DNA from: an uncultured Eggerthellaceae bacterium
Lineage (GTDB): Bacteria; Actinomycetota; Coriobacteriia; Coriobacteriales; Eggerthellaceae
DNA: 6,202 bases
Direction of reading: 5' to 3'
Assembly (NCBI GenBank): GCA_946631805.1
Contig: CAMPAJ010000104.1
Location: 1 to 6,202, forward strand
Position 1 is the stretch's first letter. Each line of letters opens with the position of its first letter. Under the pieces are notes generated by a model that ran no database searches, was not told the origin of the DNA, and worked only from the letters and a program-made list of their open reading frames with translations. This document shows positions 1 through 5,397 of this stretch, piece after piece. Position numbers and translations under genes: made by a program.

Positions 1-749
1 AGGCCGAGCCCGACATCTACAACGCCATCAAGCGCAACGCCCTGCTCGAGAACGTTACCATGGGCGAGAACGGCGAACTCGACTTCGCCGACAAGAGCGT
101 GACCGAGAACACCCGCGTGTCCTACCCGATCGACCACATCGAGAAGATCGTCCTGAACGTGCGCGACACCTCTTCCGGCCCAGCTGCCGACAACGTGATC
201 TTCCTGTCCGCCGACGCTTTCGGCGTGCTCCCGCCGGTTTCCATCCTGACCCCGGAGCAGACCCAGTACTACTTCCTGTCCGGCTTCACCGCGAAGCTCG
301 CGGGCACCGAGCGCGGCATCACCGAGCCCACCCCGACCTTCTCTGCCTGCTTCGGCCAGGCCTTCCTCGAGCTGCACCCCACAAAGTACGGTGAGGAGCT
401 CGTCAAGCGCATGAATGCTTCGGGCGCGAAGGCGTACCTGGTGAACACCGGCTGGAACGGCACCGGCAAGCGCATCTCCATCAAGGACACCCGCGGCATC
501 ATCGACGCCATTCTCGACGGCTCCGTCCTGAAGGCCCCGACGAAGAACATCCCGATCTTCAACTTCGAGGTCCCCACCGAGCTGCCCGGCGTTGACCCGG
601 CCATCCTCGACCCGCGCGACACCTACGCCGACCCCGCCGAGTGGGATGTCAAGGCCAAGGATTTGGCCGACCGCTTCATCAAGAACTTCAAGAAGTACGA
701 GACCAACGAGACCGGCAAGGCCCTCGTCGCAGCTGGTCCGCAGCTGTAA
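1..749 (+). CDS. pckA: Phosphoenolpyruvate carboxykinase (ATP), 3' part
   Basis: This is the C-terminal part (about 248 codons, reading frame from base 3) of cytosolic ATP-dependent PEP carboxykinase, which interconverts oxaloacetate + ATP with PEP + CO2 + ADP. In sugar-poor anaerobes it may run in either the gluconeogenic or the CO2-fixing direction. The first residues, [11 protein letters not shown], align from memory with about residue 296 of the 540-aa E. coli enzyme, so the 5' half with the P-loop lies outside the window. Visible family signatures are ENTRVSYP (Arg equivalent to E. coli Arg333, which binds substrate), [53 protein letters not shown] (nucleotide-binding segment) and the ending ALVAAGPQL. 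The frame is intact and ends in TAA at the expected place, with a strong terminator shortly after. The gene therefore appears to be last in, or alone in, its transcription unit. The identification is very secure. Confidence 0.97.
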   Translation, partial: AEPDIYNAIKRNALLENVTMGENGELDFADKSVTENTRVSYPIDHIEKIVLNVRDTSSGPAADNVIFLSADAFGVLPPVSILTPEQTQYYFLSGFTAKLAGTERGITEPTPTFSACFGQAFLELHPTKYGEELVKRMNASGAKAYLVNTGWNGTGKRISIKDTRGIIDAILDGSVLKAPTKNIPIFNFEVPTELPGVDPAILDPRDTYADPAEWDVKAKDLADRFIKNFKKYETNETGKALVAAGPQL

Positions 750-771
750 GCACCTGCGCTGTTTAAGAATC

Positions 772-811
772 AAAGGCTGCAACGCCTCGTCGCGTTGCGG
801 CCTTTTTCTAT
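772..811 (+). terminator. Intrinsic terminator of pckA
   Basis: An 11-bp stem pairs GGCTGCAACGC (775-785) with GCGTTGCGGCC (792-802), with one G-T wobble and a 6-nt loop. It is followed by TTTTTCTATTTT, and the upstream AAA (772-774) can extend the stem into the T run. It begins 22 nt after the pckA stop and is a textbook Rho-independent terminator for the plus strand. Confidence 0.93.
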
Positions 812-950
812 TTTGTCCCAACGCCGTCTGGCCAGGACATGCCGCATTCTTGCTAGTCCTCGCGCGCAAGCGGTTCCGGCGTCATCGGTATCTGCTGCGG
901 AACGCTGCTAATGTGGCATGCCATGTCCGGGCGGCTTTCGGCACCTTGCT

Positions 951-998
951 GCTAAGAACAAGGAGGGCCTGCCTGCGGTTTGATGCAGGCAGGCTCCT
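951..998 (-). terminator. Intrinsic terminator of the minus-strand HIT / small-ORF unit
   Basis: On the minus strand, AGGAGCCTGCCTGC (998-985) pairs with GCAGGCAGGCCCTCCT (976-961). This gives 14 pairs with a 2-nt bulge and an 8-nt loop. The stem is followed by TGTTCTTAG, a short T-rich tail. The stem starts inside the stop codon of the 67-codon gene (TAG, 999-997), which supports that gene being transcribed. Together with the pckA terminator it insulates two convergent transcription units. The T tail is imperfect. Confidence 0.75.
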
Positions 999-1200
999 AA
1001 TGACCGGCGTTGTTTTCGCGCTTCTTGCGACGTTCTTCTTCGTCTTCGGCAACGATGCGTTCTATGGTTTGCTCGACGGTGGAGGGGATGCCGAAGAGCG
1101 TGCGCTGCGAGACGGCGGGACGCAGCTCCTTGCCGCTGGCTTCAGCGGCAAGGAGGTCTTGGATGCGCTTCCAGCGCCTTTCGTCATCTGCGTAACTCAT
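997..1200 (-). CDS. Small highly charged hypothetical protein, 67 aa
   Basis: I do not recognise a family. The product has 67 residues, no membrane segment and no cysteines. It has an acidic/basic N-terminal helix (MSYADDERRWKRIQDLLAAEA), a central hydrophobic patch (TLFGIPSTVEQTIERIV) and a very charged tail (AEDEEERRKKRENN). Third codon positions are mostly G or C, as in the neighbouring real genes, and the gene ends exactly at a terminator stem; both favour real coding. It lies 45 nt downstream of the HIT stop on the same strand and is probably co-transcribed. Oddly, no Shine-Dalgarno precedes the ATG (the upstream bases are CTCTCCTC). The frame is also the same as that of HIT, with only the TAA separating them: the 15 intervening codons contain no further stop. 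Translation could therefore depend on coupling or readthrough. It could still be a chance ORF. Confidence 0.6.
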   Translation of the reverse strand: MSYADDERRWKRIQDLLAAEASGKELRPAVSQRTLFGIPSTVEQTIERIVAEDEEERRKKRENNAGH

Positions 1201-1212
1201 GAGGAGAGCATG

Positions 1213-1247
1213 AATGTGTATTTGGGGTCTGACCCAAAATACACATT
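1213..1247. repeat. Long near-perfect palindrome at the HIT stop codon
   Basis: AATGTGTATTTGGGGTC (1213-1229) and GACCCAAAATACACATT (1231-1247) are inverted copies matching at 16 of 17 positions around a single central T; the only mismatch is G1224/A1236. The outer arm overlaps two bases of the HIT stop codon (1248-1246). There is no T run on either side, so it is not a classical intrinsic terminator. It could be an RNA-stabilising hairpin, a partial terminator or attenuator between HIT and the 67-codon gene, or a dispersed REP-like palindrome. The sequence is seen directly; the role is open. Confidence 0.8.
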
Positions 1248-1608
1248 AGCCGTTCAGGCGCTGCGAGCCCTCGAAGGTGAAGCGGCCAAGCTTCACGCCG
1301 CCGAGGATGTGAACGTGCAGGTGGCTGACGGTCGCGGCGGAATCGGGGCCGGTGTTGATGACCGAACGGTAGCCCGACTCGTACACGCCCTTGGCCTTGG
1401 CGACTTCGGGCACGACTTTCCACAGCTTGCCCAGGAGCTCCTGCGGGACGTCGTCCTGCAGGTTGTCGTAGTGCTTCTTGGGGATGACGAGCGTGTGGAT
1501 GGGGCATTCGGGCTCGATGTCGTCGAACGCGTAGAAGTCGTCGTCCTCGTAGACTTTCTTGGAGGGGATGTCCCCGGCGATGATCTTGCAGAACAGGCAA
1601 TCGTCCAT
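1246..1608 (-). CDS. HIT-family (HinT-like) nucleotide-binding hydrolase/transferase
   Basis: This is a cytosolic histidine-triad protein of about 120 aa. HinT-type members hydrolyse nucleoside 5'-phosphoramidates and acyl-adenylates. The N-terminus MDDCLFCKIIAGDIPS carries the CxxC typical of the zinc-binding subgroup. VYEDDDFYAFDDIEPECPIHTLVIPKKH is the usual strand/helix core, and VSHLHVHILGG contains the HxHxH catalytic triad near the C-terminus. Length and motif order match the family. I chose the ATG at 1608 because GGAGG lies 5 nt upstream of it; an in-frame ATG four codons earlier (1620) has the Shine-Dalgarno inside its own reading frame and is less likely. A 67-codon gene follows in the same frame after the TAA. 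The exact physiological substrate cannot be told from sequence. Confidence 0.95.
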   Translation of the reverse strand: MDDCLFCKIIAGDIPSKKVYEDDDFYAFDDIEPECPIHTLVIPKKHYDNLQDDVPQELLGKLWKVVPEVAKAKGVYESGYRSVINTGPDSAATVSHLHVHILGGVKLGRFTFEGSQRLNG

Positions 1609-1803
1609 GATGTCCTCCATTCCGCCGCCGCGTGCGGGCGGCTTGCGTATAGCGGCTACAGGCTTTCGGGCTTTGACCCGTCAGTGCATACGTGAAAGTG
1701 TAGCGCTTTTCTGCATTTTGTGCGTTGCAGGTAATCCAGAAGCCGTTAATTCTGGTGAGGAAATGCTCAACAAACAATGGCATGGATACAGGATGCGCGA
1801 GCC

Positions 1804-1925
1804 GAAGCCAAGCGAAAAGGTTCCTGGCGGAATAGGGGGGGCTCCGCGAGGGGGGAGGCGGGGTTGTGAGCGATTCTGCAGGCACCGTTCCTGTCATCCA
1901 TATCTGTGAGCAGAAGCCAAGCGAA
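1804..1925. repeat. 13-nt direct repeat GAAGCCAAGCGAA (two copies)
   Basis: Exact copies of GAAGCCAAGCGAA lie at 1804-1816 and 1913-1925, 109 bp apart and flanking the G-rich tract. They could be paired regulator binding sites for the divergent genes or remnants of a duplicated or inserted segment. The identity is directly visible; no function is assigned. Confidence 0.6.
1835..1863 (+). other. G-rich tract, possible G-quadruplex
   Basis: Runs of 7, 6, 2 and 4 guanines (1835-1841, 1850-1855, 1857-1858, 1860-1863) occur within 29 bases. If the seven-G run splits in two, four GGG tracts with loops of 1, 8 and 4 or more bases are available. GCGGA (1827-1831) and TCCGC (1843-1847) could instead form a competing short hairpin around the first run. 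The G-quadruplex is inference only. Confidence 0.35.
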
Positions 1926-2023
1926 CGGCCCTGCCTTCCCCTCGCAGAGCGGTGGGCAATAGGTCGAGGCAAAGTCGAATGCACGCTTCGAACGCACGCT
2001 GTATCGTTAGGTATGTTAATGAT

Positions 2024-2062
2024 GGGCTGTCGGTTTGCTGTGCCTTGATAACCGATAAGCCC
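2024..2062. repeat. Imperfect inverted repeat upstream of the LuxR gene
   Basis: GGGCTGTCGGTT (2024-2035) faces AACCGATAAGCCC (2050-2062). This gives 6 + 5 pairs interrupted by a small mismatch, with a 14-nt centre. The right arm runs directly into the promoter spacer, so as DNA it could be an operator. It lies upstream of the predicted transcription start, so an RNA role is less likely. Confidence 0.45.
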
Positions 2063-2074
2063 TTAAGGGATAAT
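2045..2074 (+). promoter_or_regulatory. Predicted sigma-70-type promoter of the LuxR gene with palindromic spacer
   Basis: TTGATA (2045-2050) and GATAAT (2069-2074), separated by 18 bp, each match the -35/-10 consensus at five of six positions (TTGACA/TATAAT). The spacer contains the perfect palindrome CCCTTAAGGG (2060-2069), a plausible operator. Transcription would start around 2081-2083, i.e. at the ATG at 2083, predicting a leaderless or almost leaderless mRNA. The alternative is that AAGGGA (2065-2070), 12 nt from the ATG, acts as a poorly spaced Shine-Dalgarno on a longer transcript. Confidence 0.55.
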
Positions 2075-2082
2075 TCACCGAT

Positions 2083-3771
2083 ATGACGTTAGGAAAAGGG
2101 GAAAACGCGCACGCCAGCAGCATTGCAGGCGAAGTCGGTCAAGCTACGGCTCTTGTGCCGAAGCTTGGGCAGCTCGTGCTGCTCGTTATCGGGTTCGGTT
2201 GCATGGTGGGCTACTCGCGCATGCTCTCGCTGGGATTCGTGGGGTACCTCTCGCAGGGCGTGTACGAATCGTCGGATGCGTGGTACGGGCTGCGCATGGC
2301 GGTCTGTTTGGCTACTTTGGCCGTTCTTGCGCTTGCCGGACGGCATCGTCGATTGAAGATCGGCGTACCTGCGCTGTTGCTGGCGATCGCAGGCGCCGTT
2401 GCTGCTCCCGTGGTGTTCGCCGTGGACGCTGGCGGGCAGTTCGGATGGGCAGTCGGCGTCGTCGGCGGAGCCTGCATGGCGATTCTCATGTTCGTATGGA
2501 TGCTGACTCTGAGCAGATTTGATGTACGCTCCATCGTAGTCATCGGTCTTGCGGGACTCGCCGTATCGGGCCTTATCATCATGGGCGTTCCGCATATCGA
2601 CGCGGCTTTGGCGCTTATGGCGGCTGTCGTGTCTGCGTTTTTGGCCGGCGCGTTGGCCTTGCTCGCCAACGGCGACCTGAGCGCTCTTGCGCCCGATGGG
2701 CCGCTACGCGGTTCGCAGGCGGCGCGCATCCCGTGGATTACCGTGGTCATGGTGCTGCTCTGTGGTTTTCTCGCGACGGTCGTTTATGGCATTGCCCAGC
2801 ATTTGACTTGGCTTTACGACTGGTCGCCTAACTATGCGGTGTTCGGCGTGGCCATCGTTGCCGCACTTGGTTTTACGCTTGGCATCATAATCCGCTCGAA
2901 ACGCTGGATGCATTTCGTTTGGGTTCCCCAGTTCGCACTGCTGGTGCTCGCGCTCCTGTTCTCGTGCTTCTCGGTGCGCGAGTCCATTCAGGTGGCGGTC
3001 GGGCTCTTGCTCGCGGCGGTGTTCTGCGCCCATTTCCTGCATTGGGTCATATTCCCGGCGCTGTTCAGCGCCCTGCGCATTCCGCGGTCGTTCATGGCGG
3101 GTATCGTGCTGATCTGTGCAAACGGGTCGCTCGCCACGGCTCTTGGCGATGCTCTGGGGGGCTTGCTTCCCCACAGCATGCAGAACCTGGGAGGTGTTGC
3201 GGGCGTTACGGTCATCGTCTTGGCGCTCGCCTTCGCCGTGACGTTTGCGGTGTATCGCCATGCGTTCGGCACAGTGGGATTGCTTGCCGCGCTTGCGCCT
3301 TCATCACAACGGCTGGATGCGCCAGCGGAACACGAAGGCGTTTTGGATGCCGTAACCCCTGCCGACGCAGTGGAGAATAGTAATAGCCCCGAGCCTACCG
3401 CTTACGGAGTGAAGAAGGGCGTCGAGGTTGCCGCCGATGCGTTGCAAGAAAGCGTGTCGCGAGGTGATACGCTGCAAGACGCTGACTCCCAAAGCGTTAC
3501 GCCCGAAAGCGCCGGCCTGAACGATTCCGCGCCCAGCCCCCTCGACATCCTGCAATCCCGCGTGGATGCGCTCGTACCCTCGTACGGCCTTACCCCGCGC
3601 GAGCAAGAGGTTGCGTTTCTCACGGTGCAGGGCTTCTCGTGCGGCTACATTGCCGAGAAGCTCGTCGTATCCGAGAGCACGGTGCGTTTCCACCAAAAGA
3701 ACCTGTACCGAAAACTCGACGTGCACTCGCGCAACGAGCTCATAGAGTTCGTAAACAACACGGCTTCATAG
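2083..3771 (+). CDS. LuxR-family transcriptional regulator with multi-helix membrane domain
   Basis: This 562-aa protein joins a membrane sensor-like region to a C-terminal LuxR/FixJ-type DNA-binding domain. About twelve hydrophobic segments can be read, roughly at residues 28-45, 68-86, 93-113, 121-141, 150-168, 174-194, 216-236, 251-270, 280-296, 302-325, 336-356 and 371-391. A hydrophilic acidic linker follows (about 403-500). The HTH occupies about 502-558: LTPREQEV, then GFSCGYIAEKLVVSESTVRFHQKNLYRKL with the recognition helix near 530-543, then DVHSRNELIEF. Such membrane LuxR proteins are abundant in Eggerthellaceae, generally of unknown ligand and often next to the genes they control. 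There is no receiver or autoinducer-binding domain. It precedes ahbC on the same strand by 384 bp, which suggests but does not prove control of haem synthesis or a related process. No intrinsic terminator is evident after the stop. Confidence 0.9.
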   Translation: MTLGKGENAHASSIAGEVGQATALVPKLGQLVLLVIGFGCMVGYSRMLSLGFVGYLSQGVYESSDAWYGLRMAVCLATLAVLALAGRHRRLKIGVPALLLAIAGAVAAPVVFAVDAGGQFGWAVGVVGGACMAILMFVWMLTLSRFDVRSIVVIGLAGLAVSGLIIMGVPHIDAALALMAAVVSAFLAGALALLANGDLSALAPDGPLRGSQAARIPWITVVMVLLCGFLATVVYGIAQHLTWLYDWSPNYAVFGVAIVAALGFTLGIIIRSKRWMHFVWVPQFALLVLALLFSCFSVRESIQVAVGLLLAAVFCAHFLHWVIFPALFSALRIPRSFMAGIVLICANGSLATALGDALGGLLPHSMQNLGGVAGVTVIVLALAFAVTFAVYRHAFGTVGLLAALAPSSQRLDAPAEHEGVLDAVTPADAVENSNSPEPTAYGVKKGVEVAADALQESVSRGDTLQDADSQSVTPESAGLNDSAPSPLDILQSRVDALVPSYGLTPREQEVAFLTVQGFSCGYIAEKLVVSESTVRFHQKNLYRKLDVHSRNELIEFVNNTAS

Positions 3772-3867
3772 ACGCGGCATCTACCGTGCTTCTGCGCTGC
3801 GACAGCGTATCGGCGTCCGTTCGCCAACGGGTGAGGCGGTCAATCTACCCGTCTACGAACAGGCGAA
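3772..3867 (+). other. Intergenic spacer after the LuxR gene
   Basis: The 96 bp after the LuxR stop contain two small GC hairpins, GCGCTG/CAGCGT around 3795-3809 and CCGTT/AACGG around 3819-3832. Neither is followed by a T run, so no intrinsic terminator is apparent and readthrough from the regulator gene into ahbC remains possible. Confidence 0.5.
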
Positions 3868-3923
3868 ATGCAAATACTATCAATTTTCGCAGTTACATCT
3901 TGGGGAGTGTTTGCATATGATAG
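3868..3923 (+). promoter_or_regulatory. Predicted ahbC promoter bracketed by inverted repeats
   Basis: GTTACA (3892-3897) and TATGAT (3916-3921), 18 bp apart, form a reasonable -35/-10 pair, placing transcription start near 3928. The elements sit in the most A/T-rich patch of the gap. Two inverted pairs bracket them: ATGCAAA (3868-3874) with TTTGCAT (3910-3916), and CTATCA (3877-3882) with TGATAG (3918-3923). These could be half-sites for a regulator, possibly the adjacent LuxR protein, because the right half-sites overlap the -10. The repeats are exact; the binding role is inferred. Confidence 0.5.
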
Positions 3924-3927
3924 CTTC

Positions 3928-4155
3928 ATCATCAGGGGCCTGCGGAGGTGCGTGCAACCGGGCCTGGTGGGGGTCGGCGCCCCTCTCACACCCGCATCAC
4001 CCGATGCTCTTGCCGACCAACCGCTTGGGGACGACTGGTCGCGCGCATCTCGGCTGGCCTCTTTTGACCCGATGCATGTTGGGGCGATAGCGCTGCCTTC
4101 AGCTATCGAGGCGAAGGGGCGGCATGCATCGGGTAGCACGAGAGAGGTTTACAAC
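3928..4155 (+). promoter_or_regulatory. Structured ahbC leader with two alternative Shine-Dalgarno sequesters
   Basis: The predicted 5' leader is about 228 nt and holds several exact inverted repeats. GGTCGGC (3972-3978) pairs with GCCGACC (4012-4018). ACCCGATGCATG (4067-4078) pairs with CATGCATCGGGT (4123-4134), enclosing the hairpin CGATAGC/GCTATCG (4085-4091, 4102-4108). CCTCT (4058-4062) can add pairing to AGAGG (4143-4147), the Shine-Dalgarno of ahbC. An upstream segment offers the same pairings: ACCCGATGC (3999-4007) with 4126-4134, and CCTCTC (3982-3987) with GAGAGG (4142-4147). Two mutually exclusive structures over the ribosome site are therefore possible. I see no core motif of the cobalamin, TPP, SAM or other common riboswitches. 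An in-frame extension of ahbC to ATG 3868 covers this region but lacks family resemblance, so I treat the region as untranslated. Confidence 0.55.
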
Positions 4156-5394
4156 GTGATAGGTATTTCCAAGCTGTACTGCGGGGCAGTAGAGCCTTCG
4201 GACGTATTGCGCTACAAGCGCCGTTCGAAGGAGCTGCCCAGCGGTCTTTTGCAGTTTTCGAAAGACAAGAAGCCGGTGGTCGTGTGGAATTGCACCAAGA
4301 CGTGCAATCTGCGCTGCCAGCACTGCTATGCGGGTTCGGATGCGCAACGCTACGATCAGCTGTCGACCGACGAGGCCAAGGCCATGATCGACGACCTCGC
4401 GGCGTTCGGCGCCCCCGTCCTGCTGTTCAGCGGCGGCGAGCCGTGCGTGCGCGAGGACCTGCTCGAGCTCATGCACTACGCCAAGCAGGCGGGCATGCGC
4501 GTGGTCATCTCGACGAACGGCACGCTCATCACACCCGAGCTGGCGCGCCAATTCGCCGAAGTGGGGCTTTCGTACGTCGGCATATCGATCGACGGCAAAC
4601 GCGAGACGCACGACAAGTTCCGCGGCGTGGACGGTTCGTTCGACCGCGCGATGGAGGGCGTGGCAAATGCCAAGGCCGCCGGCATCAAGGTGGGCCTGCG
4701 CTTCACCATCAACAAACTCAATTACGCCGAAATCGATGACGTGTTCGACATCATGCGCGAATACGGTATCCAGCGCGCCTGCTTCTATCACCTGGTCTAC
4801 ACGGGCCGCGGATCCGAGATGATGGACCTTGACCTGACCCACGAGCAGACGCGGGCGGTCGTGCGCCACATCATGGACCGCACCAAGGCGTGGTTCGACG
4901 AAGGCGGATCGCCCGAGATCCTGACGGTGGACAACCATGCCGACGCGCCCTTCATCTATATGGAACTGCAGAAAGAGGACCCGGAGCGCGCCAAGGCCGT
5001 CATGCAGCTGCTGCAGTGGAATCAGGGCAATTCGACGGGCAACGGTATCTCGTGCGTCAGCTGGGATGGCGAGGTGTACGCCGATCAGTTCTGGCGCCAC
5101 TTTAGCTTCGGCAACGTGAAGGAGCGTCCGTTCAGCCAGATATGGACCGATGTGAGCCGCACGACCGAGCAAAGCGAGCTCATGTTCCGGCTCAAGGACA
5201 AGCGCCCGTTCGTGAAGGGGCGGTGCCGCACTTGCCGGTTCCTCGACATTTGTGGCGGAAATTTCCGCGTGCGCGCCGAAGCGGCCACGGGGGACTTGTG
5301 GGCGCCCGATCCTGCCTGTTACCTGACCGATGAGGAGATTGCCCCGCACGAAGGCGATCCGGCGCCGGTGCTCGAGAGGCCGGAGGAAGAATAG
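4156..5394 (+). CDS. ahbC: 12,18-didecarboxysiroheme deacetylase (radical SAM/SPASM, AhbC)
   Basis: AhbC removes the two acetate side chains of 12,18-didecarboxysiroheme to give iron-coproporphyrin III, the penultimate step of siroheme-dependent haem synthesis, in the cytosol. The 412-aa product opens with MIGISKLYCGAVEPSD, which I recall as the AhbC N-terminal signature. The radical SAM cluster motif is C50-x3-C54-x2-C57 (TCNLRCQHC), followed by SGGEPC at 92-97. The C-terminal SPASM-type auxiliary cluster region has Cys 300, 357, 360, 366 and 388 (CRTCRFLDIC, then GGNFRVRAEA and DPACYLTDEEI). I chose the GTG at 4156 because AGAGAGG lies 8 nt upstream and homology begins exactly there; the frame is open back to 3868. 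It is coupled to ahbD, which starts 3 nt after the stop. Some annotation schemes call this family NirJ1/NirJ2 (haem d1), a less likely assignment. An extra Cys46 sits near the cluster motif. Confidence 0.85.
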   Translation: MIGISKLYCGAVEPSDVLRYKRRSKELPSGLLQFSKDKKPVVVWNCTKTCNLRCQHCYAGSDAQRYDQLSTDEAKAMIDDLAAFGAPVLLFSGGEPCVREDLLELMHYAKQAGMRVVISTNGTLITPELARQFAEVGLSYVGISIDGKRETHDKFRGVDGSFDRAMEGVANAKAAGIKVGLRFTINKLNYAEIDDVFDIMREYGIQRACFYHLVYTGRGSEMMDLDLTHEQTRAVVRHIMDRTKAWFDEGGSPEILTVDNHADAPFIYMELQKEDPERAKAVMQLLQWNQGNSTGNGISCVSWDGEVYADQFWRHFSFGNVKERPFSQIWTDVSRTTEQSELMFRLKDKRPFVKGRCRTCRFLDICGGNFRVRAEAATGDLWAPDPACYLTDEEIAPHEGDPAPVLERPEEE

Positions 5395-5397
5395 GGA

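Larger units (their letters stand above)
1609..2044. other. Non-coding divergent intergenic region
   Basis: This stretch separates the minus-strand HIT gene from the plus-strand LuxR gene. I see no convincing coding sequence: open frames here lack ribosome sites and family features. It holds a small hairpin CCAGAA/TTCTGG (1736-1741 and 1750-1755), a 13-nt direct repeat (1804-1816 and 1913-1925) and a G-rich tract (1835-1863). I could not identify a convincing minus-strand promoter for HIT. Confidence 0.6.

Noticed and set aside
592..1695. Open reading frame of 367 codons on the plus strand
   Set aside because: It starts inside pckA in another frame, runs through the pckA terminator and is antisense to HIT and the 67-codon gene. 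Its product is low-complexity with no family likeness.
1184..1984. Open reading frame of 266 codons on the minus strand covering HIT
   Set aside because: It is in a different frame from HIT, which has clear motifs and its own Shine-Dalgarno. The product is Arg/Pro-rich without domains.
2211..3261. Minus-strand open frames opposite the LuxR gene
   Set aside because: They are antisense to a continuous membrane-protein/LuxR coding sequence, have no ribosome sites and have compositions typical of shadow frames.
3868..4155. Possible 96-codon N-terminal extension of ahbC from ATG 3868
   Set aside because: The extension has no family resemblance and no Shine-Dalgarno, overlaps the predicted promoter and is full of RNA-like inverted repeats. 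The AhbC signature starts exactly at GTG 4156, which has a good ribosome site.
3928..4155. Known riboswitch such as cobalamin, TPP, SAM or molybdenum cofactor in the ahbC leader
   Set aside because: I found none of the conserved core motifs of these classes by eye. The structure is reported as unclassified.
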